A stretch of DNA of 64,000 bases from Paramacrobiotus metropolitanus (lineage: Eukaryota; Tardigrada; Eutardigrada; Parachela; Macrobiotidae). The DNA lies in assembly GCF_019649055.1 (NCBI RefSeq), contig NW_026570252.1, forward strand, positions 372,001 to 436,000, in the 5' to 3' direction. Shown here piece by piece: positions 50,995 to 59,330 of the stretch. The stretch's first letter is position 1. Each line of letters begins with the position of its first letter. Below the pieces are notes generated by a model. The model was not told where the DNA came from. It worked only from the letters and a program-made list of their open reading frames with translations, and ran no database searches. The position numbers and the translations under genes are program-made.

Positions 50995-51136
50995 TCAGTT
51001 TGCATTGCAAATCATTGGCTGCACTAAGTAAATATATCCACAGTTGTGGACACTGTATCAGCTATTGTGATCTCATTCTTTCCAGCAACGATCATTTTCA
51101 ATTTTTACAGCCTTCTGGTTTGTGAATATTTCCAAA

Positions 51137-51886
51137 ATGGCGTTCAGCGGCGTTGTTGGTGCACTTTATCCAACGGGTCACTTTATGGGTTTTCCTGATG
51201 GAATCACGTATTTCATGCCAGCGACGGCAGCTGAAGATACCTACATTCGTGAAATCTACACTGCGCTGAAAAATCGTTTTGCACTTGCAGTTGAGGACTA
51301 TCCGTTTTTAAACATGGCCGTCCGAGTGCAGTTCGAGCGTGTTTCGGAAATGCAACGCCTCGCCGAATTGGTGTTCAAATTTGTCAAGCCAGTGGAACAG
51401 CTCGCCGAGATTCAGCAGCGATTTCCTGACCGTACATTTAACAAAGCAGCTCTAGCGTCTTGGAAGTACATTGTCCGTGACTTAGCCCACGGCCGGATGC
51501 GTAATTACCTGAAGTGGAAGCTGCGTAAGTGGGAAGGTGAAGTTGAAGAACGCAGGTTACAGCATGTCCGCGCGTACATCAGCATTACTGCCGAAATGCC
51601 GGACAAGACAGGCTTAAAGATCTATGCATCCTGTGGCACCGACGATGAGCAACTGCAGTCGTACAAGAACATCGATTTTTACTACAACGTGTGCCAGTCT
51701 CACGAGGCGATGATTCGTCTGAACCCTACCTACGGCTTTCCAACGCAGGACCCGGAGTACGAAGAAGAAGAACCAAACAATTCGAACCGGGTGTGGCCAC
51801 CAATGGACCCAGCTTGGGGTGATTACGGCATTCTCAACAACCACTGCCACTATATCAACAACAACGACTGTTGCCACTGCTGGTAA
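51137..51886 (+). CDS. viral-element protein of unknown function (249 aa)
   Basis: Intact ORF, with ATG in a good context (CCAAAATGG). The N-terminus is hydrophobic/aromatic (GALYPTGHFMGFPDGITYFM), the middle helical and charged (RKWEGEVEERRLQHVRAYIS), and the tail acidic then His/Cys/Asn-rich (NNHCHYINNNDCCHCW), which could bind metal. It is the first gene of a rightward run with the small membrane protein, ATPase and two late proteins, with 30-80 bp between genes. I see no adenain-type protease triad. Function unknown; the position suggests a late or structural role. Confidence 0.6.
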   Translation: MAFSGVVGALYPTGHFMGFPDGITYFMPATAAEDTYIREIYTALKNRFALAVEDYPFLNMAVRVQFERVSEMQRLAELVFKFVKPVEQLAEIQQRFPDRTFNKAALASWKYIVRDLAHGRMRNYLKWKLRKWEGEVEERRLQHVRAYISITAEMPDKTGLKIYASCGTDDEQLQSYKNIDFYYNVCQSHEAMIRLNPTYGFPTQDPEYEEEEPNNSNRVWPPMDPAWGDYGILNNHCHYINNNDCCHCW

Positions 51887-51962
51887 AGTTTTTCTTTTGC
51901 AGTCATTTGTCATTTTGAATCGTACAAAAGAATCAATTTTTCGTAGAAAAACGTCTGCCACA

Positions 51963-52181
51963 ATGGATACAACGTTGCCACCTGTTTACGTGCCGGACGA
52001 TCCTAATGGGCAGCCAAAGCCACACGGGATTCTGTTCTGGATGCTCTTTTACGTTGTACCTTTTCTGTTTTCTCAAACAATGCGCATCATTACTGTTATA
52101 GCACTTAAGGTTACTAACCGCATTCCTTTAAAATCAGTTGTTATGCCGCTGGTTACTTTTCTGTTTGACGGTACGCGATAG
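51963..52181 (+). CDS. small single-pass membrane protein of the viral element (72 aa)
   Basis: ATG at 51963 after a short spacer. A proline-rich N-terminus (PPVYVPDDPNGQPKPHG) precedes a hydrophobic segment (ILFWMLFYVVPFLFSQTM) and a second weaker one. Its size and place just before the ATPase fit small membrane proteins seen in related viruses. No homologue can be named. Confidence 0.5.
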   Translation: MDTTLPPVYVPDDPNGQPKPHGILFWMLFYVVPFLFSQTMRIITVIALKVTNRIPLKSVVMPLVTFLFDGTR

Positions 52182-52253
52182 TTACTTGGATTCGGCAATA
52201 ATAATCTCAGCAATGGAGATCCTTCTACATAACGAATTTAACATCCGACTTCT

Positions 52254-52871
52254 ATGCTTATTTCTGGTAATTCTGGTTGCGGCAAATCAACGTTTGTCGC
52301 CAATTTGTTACGTTATAACAAATTTTCAGCAAAAGTTGATCGGGTTTATTGGTTCTACAAGCAATACCAGACATTATACGACGACTTAATCAGAGAAGGC
52401 GTACCTATTATTTTCATCGAAGGATTACCGGATGAGATTTCTGAACCTAAATATTTTGATAAAATTTTCGTCAATGTATGCATTATTGATGACCTACATC
52501 TTGAAGAGAAGACAAGTAAACACGTAGCCCAATTATTTTGCAATGGTGGACGTCATTCTAATACCACTGTCATTTTTCTAACGCAAAACGTTTTCTTCAA
52601 GAATGCTTATGCTCGCGACATCAGACTAAATGCCAAAATCATATTTTGTTTTAAAAATCCGCAAGATAGACAACAACTTCAAATTTTGGGAAGACAATTA
52701 TTCCCTCAAAAGCAACAGTATTTTGAAGCAGCGCTTGCCGGATGTTTAGATAGACCGTACGGCTACATTGTAATTGACTTACAGCACACAACGCCTGATA
52801 AGTATCGGCTGCGTACCGCCATTTTTGGGGAAAACGAAGAAAAATTACCGGAAATTTACATTCCCTCATAA
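52254..52871 (+). CDS. A32-like DNA-packaging ATPase (FtsK/HerA superfamily)
   Basis: Walker A is GNSGCGKST at residues 5-13, Walker B is CIIDD at about residue 77, and the sensor-like FLTQN lies near residue 110. About 205 residues is close to the family size. The enzyme would pump the genome into capsids. The first ATG in frame is only four residues before the P-loop, whereas relatives carry a longer N-terminal lead. An ATG at 52213 opens another frame that runs into this one, so a one-base loss near 52240 is possible; alternatively 52254 is the true start. The 3' end overlaps the ATG of the next gene (ATAATGG), as in compact viral gene runs. The rest is intact. Confidence 0.85.
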   Translation: MLISGNSGCGKSTFVANLLRYNKFSAKVDRVYWFYKQYQTLYDDLIREGVPIIFIEGLPDEISEPKYFDKIFVNVCIIDDLHLEEKTSKHVAQLFCNGGRHSNTTVIFLTQNVFFKNAYARDIRLNAKIIFCFKNPQDRQQLQILGRQLFPQKQQYFEAALAGCLDRPYGYIVIDLQHTTPDKYRLRTAIFGENEEKLPEIYIPS

Positions 52872-53200
52872 TGGAGCGCAGTCACACCGTTTCTAATCTG
52901 GACCTGCTATCATCTATTGCAAAAAGCAAACCGAAGCTGATCAAAGCTATCATCAAAAACTCTGAAGATACTCTCATTGATGCTATTTCTGAGTGCGCTT
53001 TACAAATTGTTGAAGGAGTAGTTCCTGTCACGGAAACAAGCAAAGCTGCACGGCTTAAACGTGTGCTGCCGTATGTGAAATTATTATCAAAACGCAACGT
53101 TTCTCGTCGCAAGAAAAGAAATTTCCTTCTAGCAAAAGGTGCCGCGTTATTATCTCTGATTTTACCTCCTGTTTTAAGCTTTGTGTTGGGAAAAATTTAA
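52871..53200 (+). CDS. small basic late protein conserved in Polinton/adintovirus elements (109 aa)
   Basis: ATG overlaps the ATPase stop. An alpha-helical N-terminal part (LLSSIAKSKPKLIKAIIKNS) with a conserved ECALQIVEGVVPVT centre is followed by a basic stretch (KRNVSRRKKRNFLLAKG) and a hydrophobic C-terminus (LLSLILPPVLSFVLGKI). The same plan is found next to F54H12.2-type capsid genes in many invertebrate elements. It probably binds DNA or membrane inside the particle; the exact role is not established. Intact here. Confidence 0.65.
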   Translation: MERSHTVSNLDLLSSIAKSKPKLIKAIIKNSEDTLIDAISECALQIVEGVVPVTETSKAARLKRVLPYVKLLSKRNVSRRKKRNFLLAKGAALLSLILPPVLSFVLGKI

Positions 53201-53207
53201 GACTAAG

Positions 53208-53912
53208 ATGGCTGCACGTAAAATGTTTCTACTTAACGCTGACCAGTTGGCACAACACAGAGATGCCCAAGCAGCAAACCTCTTCAACTTTCCTTCCACA
53301 CATGCGCATACGGATCGGTTCGCTCAACCATTATATAATGCATATGCTGATGGTAATAATGCGTTACATAATCCTAACTTAACCGCAAAAGAAATACTAG
53401 CTGTGCACGATGATGCTTTTACACGCTATGGAAATATGTTATACCAAGCTACTGCAATGCCACCTGGAAAAATATCTATTCCGCTGCCTGTCGACACTAC
53501 AGACGCAAGCGAACACATTACGAGCAAAATTAAAGATTTATTGCCAAGCAAGCAGCAAGGTAACACTCAGAAGATTTTGAATCATCTTTTGGAACACACG
53601 AATTTGAGTATTGCGGATAATTGGAATATAATTAACGATGGCATAGCGTTACCGGGGACCAATATTGTTGATCTTCTGCGTTGGATGACAGCCCCAACAA
53701 ATCCAACCAGCGCTTACACACCAACTGGTTTAATGACGTTGATAAATGCGATGAAGTACTCAAACGTCCCAGCAAGTTTGATTTCTAACGCGCAACGGCG
53801 TCGCCTGTATGAAGCGACTGATGGGGATGAGTTTCAAGGTTCGGGAAGTGGTTCTCACAGTGGTCGCGGCAGCGTGAATACTACACCAAGTACATCATGG
53901 CGACGATACTAA
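53208..53912 (+). CDS. late protein, unknown role (234 aa), capsid gene neighbourhood
   Basis: Starts 7 bp after the previous stop. The N-terminus MFLLNADQLAQHRDA, then an all-helical region with KEILAVHDDAFTRYGNMLYQ, and a Gly/Ser/Arg tail (SGSGSHSGRG). Proteins with this layout accompany the ATPase in related elements and may be virion components. No enzymatic motif. Intact; last gene of the rightward run before the convergence point. Confidence 0.55.
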   Translation: MAARKMFLLNADQLAQHRDAQAANLFNFPSTHAHTDRFAQPLYNAYADGNNALHNPNLTAKEILAVHDDAFTRYGNMLYQATAMPPGKISIPLPVDTTDASEHITSKIKDLLPSKQQGNTQKILNHLLEHTNLSIADNWNIINDGIALPGTNIVDLLRWMTAPTNPTSAYTPTGLMTLINAMKYSNVPASLISNAQRRRLYEATDGDEFQGSGSGSHSGRGSVNTTPSTSWRRY

Positions 53913-53981
53913 ATTCATTACGCTCATTGGGTTTGATATTTTTCTTACTATTTGTTAAATTTTCGACAGCAACATGAAAAT

Positions 53982-54152
53982 ATGCTTTTCACTTTAGTAC
54001 TTTGTACATCGGCAACGAATATTGCAGTTTTTTCGGATGACGTTTCAAGCAACGTTCCGGATGTTTACATATGTGTAAAAATCGTCGTGCAAACTTATTT
54101 AATAAAACACCATTGCGCTTCAGATTTTTCGGATACTGAAGTTTATCAGTAA
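53982..54152 (+). CDS. possible small secreted peptide (56 aa)
   Basis: Short ORF with a signal-peptide-like start (MLFTLVLCTSATNIAVFS) and an AATAAAA at about 54101. It lies in the gap between the convergent gene runs. It may simply be 3' untranslated sequence of the preceding gene. Confidence 0.2.
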   Translation: MLFTLVLCTSATNIAVFSDDVSSNVPDVYICVKIVVQTYLIKHHCASDFSDTEVYQ

Positions 54153-54310
54153 CAGCACGCAATATAAGACCACGACACGAATGATATAGAAAATAAATAC
54201 AAAATAAACCACAAGTTTTAGAGTTAAGATCTTAACGCCTAAAAAATGCTTCGCCAAACAGGCGTCGTGTTGAATAATGTCCAGTATTTTGTAGTTATTC
54301 ATTGTTTTTG

Positions 54311-55635
54311 TTAGGCACGCTTATAGGGGCAGTAAACATTCCGGCGAGAATCAATTTCTGTCAGCGCGTTTCTGTTGTGGTAAATTATAATTGAATAGGT
54401 CTCGGTTGTTGGTGTGGAAAATGTAATTGACAATCCTAAAATTCCTTTGCGAGGTGCATTAATGCATGAATGGTCTCCGACATCCGGTTCTAAATTGAAC
54501 CCGTAAATTGCGAAGCCTCGTCCCCAGTCGCCCTAAAAGACAGACACGAATTCTTAAACAGCATTCCGGTCGTTTCCATTAAGCCTAGATAACCATCGCG
54601 GTAATTGTGATCCCCTAATTCTAAAGGCTTCCCTGGGAACGGCTCCGAGTTGATATAAGTTACAATCTGACCACCTCCAGCAAGAACGAAATTATATGGG
54701 TTTCTTGTTAACACGCCGCCAACAGCTTGTGAATGTACAATACCGACAAGAATTTGTTTGGGAATTGTCCCGCGGAATAAATCGTCCCGCGACCAATGAC
54801 TACTTCCGTTCGGGATAGTCATTTCCATAATGTTAGTTTCAATGAATGGAATTAAGGCATTACGTTTTTGCAACATAATTTCATGAGCGAGCAAAAATTC
54901 TGGGTCCAACCTAATTTTTTTCAAACGTAGTGTTGCTCTCTGAATAACAATTTTTAAATCTAGGGCTGGAACGCTTGACATGAGAACAAATTTATCTTTA
55001 GCCCGTGTTAAAACAAGTTTCATGTCCACTTTAGTCGGAATCAGACGCTGCTGGTTAACCAAATCAGACGGAAATTTAAAAAACAGACGCAGTGTGATTC
55101 CCGCTTTAAGAGACAGGTTTCGGGCAACATACGCTTCGTTAACTTTCAAGTCATTATCATTTGGGTCGAGTATTGCCAGCAACAACGTGTCGAATTGACC
55201 CGGGGTTTCGGGAACCCATCCAGCATGTGACAGCTGCTCATGACCATGCTCTCCATAATTAAATAAATTCTCAAAGTACGATGCGTAGTGTGATAACGAT
55301 GGTATCGGTGAAACTGATTCTCCGTTAAATAAAAGTTCGTGTCCGCTAAATAAACTACGCGCTAAATTATTCACTGCACTAAAATTTAATGCATCCGCTG
55401 GTAGTGCGTTTCCTGAGGTTCGTACACAAACATCCAACAAAATTACACTGTGAGCCAAATCAATCATTTCATCGGGAGTCCCAGCGATTTCCCATGAAAG
55501 GGTATCAACATCAAGAGTATTCCCAATTGGGTTATAGGATACATATTTTGCAAATTCGATAGCCGTTTGGGTAGGCGGAAATGAAAAGTGGTCCAACTCA
55601 GACTTTAAACATAGAGGAGCTGATTGAAGATCCAT
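54311..55635 (-). CDS. major capsid protein (double-jelly-roll type, F54H12.2-like), frameshifted near its C-terminus
   Basis: The main frame runs from ATG 55635 to a stop at 54490 (381 codons). Family landmarks are KSELDHFSFPPTQT near the N-terminus, the SLFSGHELLFNG strand, and LSHYASYFENLFNYGEH. Such proteins are annotated in many invertebrates as F54H12.2-like and are the hexon-type capsid proteins of Polintons/adintoviruses. The C-terminal part of the family, including a final TEIDSRRNV strand, lies one frame over in the open block 54532-54311. One small indel near 54530 therefore replaces about 70 residues with a short tail. The gene heads the leftward late run. The frameshift could also be an assembly error. 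Confidence 0.82.
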
Positions 55636-55661
55636 GATTGCCACGTAGCTTTCTATGGAAA

Positions 55662-56162
55662 TTATTTCTGATTCAGTAGATTACTCAGAGGAAAGCGCAG
55701 CTTTTTCTTCTTCGAAGATTTTTTCACTTTTGATTTCTTGTGACGTTTAGCAGTTTGCTTTCTCGGTTTTGCTGGCTGCTTCTTTTTTCGATGGCGACGC
55801 TTCCGCTTCGTGATTGGCTTTTCTATATTTTTGACAACTTTTCTGGAGCGAGTTCTGCGCTTTCTTCGCTTTCCGGACCCTCCCTGAATTTTACTAGCGA
55901 TGTTTTGCATAGCTTCCACAGTATGATTCCGAGCCGAATCCAACAGAGGCGTCTTGTTATGAAGAACGTCGTTAACAACATTTTTCCCTAACCTTACGAG
56001 GTTTGGAAATATTATATTTTTAGCCGTTCTAGCCAAACTACCAAAAAAATTTCCAATAGCGCCATATCCAGTTTGTGCATGCCCTTCGCTGTGGTTATAT
56101 GTTGGTGATAATAGCTGCACATAAACCTGAGCAGGTATGCTGAACGTTTGGATATCATCCAT
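55662..56162 (-). CDS. basic core/pVI-pX-like late protein (166 aa)
   Basis: Intact ORF, 26 bp upstream of the capsid ATG. The N-terminal half has an amphipathic block typical of the family (GYGAIGNFFGSLARTAKNII, then NVVNDVLHNKT). After GGSG the C-terminal 70 residues are overwhelmingly Lys/Arg (GKRRKRRTRSR and following). The layout resembles adenovirus minor core proteins: a membrane-active or capsid-binding helix plus a DNA-condensing tail. A Gly-Gly site before the basic part would fit maturation cleavage, though no protease gene was found. Confidence 0.65.
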   Translation of the reverse strand: MDDIQTFSIPAQVYVQLLSPTYNHSEGHAQTGYGAIGNFFGSLARTAKNIIFPNLVRLGKNVVNDVLHNKTPLLDSARNHTVEAMQNIASKIQGGSGKRRKRRTRSRKVVKNIEKPITKRKRRHRKKKQPAKPRKQTAKRHKKSKVKKSSKKKKLRFPLSNLLNQK

Positions 56163-56164
56163 GA

Positions 56165-56566
56165 TTATTTTTTCCGAAAATGCAACTGAAGTACAGTAGT
56201 AGCGCCTTTCTCAAATGAAATTTTTTTGCCACTTGCATTCGTTATCAAAAATGAAAATCTGTCAAACTGATTGACGGCAATGTCAGTGTACGATCCACGT
56301 TTCGAAGCGTTTCCGCCACATGCTTCTTTGACGGAAAACAAAGCTAATAGTGAAACTCTTGAATTATTCAAAATTTGACTTCTTATTGAATCAGAGTCCA
56401 CAAAAAGGGTGGTTACATCAGAATTTATTGGCTTCGGACACTGTATAAACGTTAAAGCCATTTCATAATCTGACGAGAGTTGCATACAATCGGTTAAATA
56501 CACGGTAAATTAAAAGGCAGTATTGCCGTTCAGCTTATCAGAAGTAGCAGTAATAGTAAAATCCAT
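56165..56566 (-). pseudogene. penton/minor-capsid-like protein, in-frame TAA
   Basis: A frame of 134 codons from ATG 56566 to 56165, interrupted only by TAA at 56512-56510 (codon 19). The second part can start again at an ATG at 56485. The C-terminus, FDRFSFLITNASGKKISFEK followed by a TTVLQLHFR strand, has the beta pattern seen in small proteins encoded next to F54H12.2-type capsids and thought to be penton-like single-jelly-roll proteins. That functional link is inference. It lies 2 bp upstream of the basic protein gene. Confidence 0.5.
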
Positions 56567-56576
56567 GATTGATTAT

Positions 56577-57677
56577 TTAAACAAGCACAAGACCACGTTT
56601 AGCTAACTCGGAAACTGAAATCCATTCGTCAAATTTTTTATTCCTCCCAACATAATGTATAAGGACTTTGTTTCTCTTTTTTCCAATAACAGCGATTTCA
56701 GCGGATTCGTTCGTTTCTTTCGCCACTTTTTGCAATTCTTCAAGGTAAAATTTTTCTTCTAATTGCTCCCCTTTCAAATCCTCCACAAAAAATACTTCCA
56801 CGCCATCTTTTGCATCTTTGCTTTTTATTCTGTACACTTCGATGGTCCACCCAATCGTGTATCCCTTTTCATGGGAAGTTTCTTTTATACTTAATCGAAC
56901 GTAGTCTCCCAATCTGATGTTGTTTTTCGAATTTCTTGTCAAAATATGATTAAGTTTCCACGTTTCTTACATTATTTTCACGAACTCTGCTTCGCTTTCT
57001 TTGTTTACTTCTTTAGGCGTATGGTTTTTTAGTGAGCAATGTTGCGAATTATTGTAAGAATCCAAAATATCTTGTATAACATCAATCCATCTCTTTGATT
57101 TGTTAAATGTAAGATAGCGAAACAATTTTGTTGGAATTGTTCGGTTGAGACGTTCCACTAAACCCGCTTTTATTTCAGCGTTCTGAGTAGAAAAATGATC
57201 AATATTATACTCTTTTAACAAACCGGAAACATGTTGGTTGTAAAACTCTTTTCCCAGGTCCGTTTGCAGCCGCACTGGCTGAAAACCGCAACGTTGTAAA
57301 ATTTTTTTAAGAGCATCCTTTACTTGAATACCAGATTTTTGCCGGAGAGGTTCCACCCACGCTTGACGTGAAAAACAATCGACTACCACAAGCAAATAGT
57401 TATATCCGTCATTTTGTACAGCTAGTGAACTGTAGTCAACTAAATCGGCTTGGAGTAGTTCACTAAATGACATAACTACAAACGGTCGGCGAGCAAATTT
57501 TTTCTTGACTGGTTTATGCAAAGAGCAAGCTGGCTGAGCTGTAAGAAATTCACGCACATCATTTTCAGAAATCTTTTCACTTGATTCATTTCTTGCGGCA
57601 TAAAGAAGTTTTCTGATACCACCGAAACCCCCAGGTGATGCTGGGTTAAGATAAATTTTTTTCAACAATGATTCCAT
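56577..57677 (-). pseudogene. Polinton integrase (rve family, DDE) with C-terminal Tudor-knot-like domain; one in-frame TAA
   Basis: ATG at 57677. The N-terminal domain NPASPGGFGGIRKLL is typical of Polinton integrases. The catalytic core has D78 (LLQADLVD), D140 (LQTDLGKEF) and E175 (GLVERLNRT), with 34 residues between the last two as in retroviral integrases. TAA at 56969-56967 breaks the frame after EAEFVKIM. The same frame continues for about 130 codons with an SH3-like DNA-binding part (IRLGDYVRLSI) and a terminal segment (VLIHYVGRNKKFDEWISVSE) that resembles a chromo-barrel/Tudor-knot module. The product would insert the element DNA into chromosomes. Without readthrough, the C-terminal targeting part is lost. 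The first 32 nt overlap the next upstream gene. Confidence 0.85.
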
Positions 57678-58155
57678 GAATGATTTTAACCAATTTTTTG
57701 TCCAAACCTTTAGGAAGAGCGTTGTCCAAAAACTGTTTACGGATCAGCGGTCTCCAGATAGTCAGGCATTTATAGTATAAAATACAAATGCAGATTTTAT
57801 TCTTTTTGCCTGTATATGCCTCGAAAATCTGGTTTAAAATCTTTTTCAGCTTTCTTTTGTTGAGAGTGTTTAATAAAATATAAAAAACCGAAGACTTCAA
57901 ATTACGATCATTGAGTCGGTTTTTGCATGAATGCTCCAGTGACACAGAATAACATCCCTTGCAGGCCAAACGCTCCGATTGCATGAAATGCTGGTTCATT
58001 AAATGCGCAACGATAAATTTGAAGGCAGAGACACTGCGTTTATACAAAAGCGATTTTTGATCATGTACTGGTAAGCGAGAACTTCCGGAAGAGCAGAGCC
58101 CAGTCACAAGCTCGCTTTTTAAACGCCCGTTATTTTCGGCTCTCAAGTGCGACAT
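57646..58155 (-). CDS. Cys/His-containing viral-element protein of unknown function (169 aa)
   Basis: First ATG of a longer open frame is at 58155. The product is basic, helical and Leu/Lys-rich in its second half (LLNTLNKRKLKKILNQIFEA). A possible zinc site, CKGCYSVSLEHSC, lies mid-protein. The end overlaps the integrase start by 32 nt, so the two are probably on one transcript. No name can be given. Confidence 0.5.
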   Translation of the reverse strand: MSHLRAENNGRLKSELVTGLCSSGSSRLPVHDQKSLLYKRSVSAFKFIVAHLMNQHFMQSERLACKGCYSVSLEHSCKNRLNDRNLKSSVFYILLNTLNKRKLKKILNQIFEAYTGKKNKICICILYYKCLTIWRPLIRKQFLDNALPKGLDKKLVKIIHGIIVEKNLS

Positions 58156-58410
58156 TTTTAGTATGAAAAAGTTGAACAAGTCAACTGATGAGAGAAATAT
58201 GAAGGACGTGGCGTTGTATCTGCTGCGCGTCCATCTTGGCAGAAATTTTTTACTTTTTTCCATCTGACTAATCGCGTGCAGCCAAAACAGTTGGCGCTGC
58301 CCACACGTACGCTGATGATAATCGGCTGTGCCCGGCTACCAGCAAAAGATTGCAAATTTTGGATCTCTCCATTTGTATTTAATTTAGCAAGGGAATCTTA
58401 TATTTTTGCA

Positions 58411-58980
58411 ATGGACGCAGCATTTGAAATTAGATATAAAGAGTACATTGAGTCGCTAAGGAACGAGTTCCGTGAGATTGAAAGTATTGATCGTGCGACA
58501 GTTTATTATATAAAGTGCAGTGTTATGGTGTTAGTGACTTGGTGTGATCGGAAGGTGAAAATGGTTACGACCCTTGAACCAAACGTTATCGATTTGGACC
58601 TCATTGAAAAGAACGGCATCTGTCTTCACGATTTAGAAATGGCCCAGTTATTTCGAATTTTTGAAGATCGCTCGGTAATTGATAATTTGCATCTGGCTCG
58701 CATTCATGGTACTGCTCAAACGATCTCTTTCCGTGGAAAGCGAAACACCACCGTGACGTGTTTTCCAACACCGCTTGAAAGCAGTGTCGACAAAGAACAA
58801 TGTATTCGGATTGCACAGGGTACGAATTCTATCGCTGGAACTTGGTCAACGTTATGTTACTTGCTCCACCGTTTGGAGAATGAACTAGGACAAGAACTGC
58901 CGCTGGGATATTTCAACAAGCCAGAAGCCTGGGATTTGGAAATTTCAGCTTTGCACATGGCAGAATGCATCTTGGAATAA
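58411..58980 (+). CDS. viral-element protein of unknown function (189 aa)
   Basis: Intact ORF from ATG 58411, the only rightward gene in the right half of the element and divergent from the Cys/His gene (255 bp between starts). The product is soluble-looking, with a mixed charged sequence (KEYIESLRNEFREIESIDRA), no signal peptide and no membrane segment. It could be an early regulatory gene given the divergent arrangement; that is inference. Confidence 0.55.
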   Translation: MDAAFEIRYKEYIESLRNEFREIESIDRATVYYIKCSVMVLVTWCDRKVKMVTTLEPNVIDLDLIEKNGICLHDLEMAQLFRIFEDRSVIDNLHLARIHGTAQTISFRGKRNTTVTCFPTPLESSVDKEQCIRIAQGTNSIAGTWSTLCYLLHRLENELGQELPLGYFNKPEAWDLEISALHMAECILE

Positions 58981-59330
58981 TTTATATACTATCATTGGTA
59001 CTGCGAATTTCAAAATTTGTGGCTAACATTTTATTTTGACATTATTTGTATTTCTGACAAAAATTCGGAATAATCTCTGTCCACACAGTTTTGAATAATT
59101 GTTAATATTTCACCGCTATCAATTTGTTTTCGCTCGGCTGTAATTTGAAAGAAGACAATGTCCACCGATGTTTCATTTTTTTCTTTTTTTATAAGAAAGC
59201 AAGGATAATTTCAGTTGTTTGACGATAAAAGCAAAAAAAAAGCCATAGTGCACATCCTGACGCCACGATAAAAAGTTTGACGCCGCATTATAATTAAAAG
59301 ATAAACGAACTGAAGGCAGTAGGTATTGTG
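58981..59330. other. convergent intergenic gap
   Basis: Lies between the rightward 189-aa gene and the 3' end of the polymerase. It contains paired motif site b and short AATAAT/AATTAAAAG signals for both directions. Confidence 0.4.
59258..59285 (-). promoter_or_regulatory. paired TGGCGTCA motif, site b (minus strand)
   Basis: TGACGCCA at 59258-59265 and TGACGCCG at 59278-59285, 20 bp apart. On the minus strand this reads GCGGCGTCA-AACTTTTTATCG-TGGCGTCA, with the T-run between the half-sites as in site a. Confidence 0.5.

Noticed and set aside
51614-51961. 115-codon leftward ORF
   Set aside because: Antisense shadow of the 249-aa viral-element gene.
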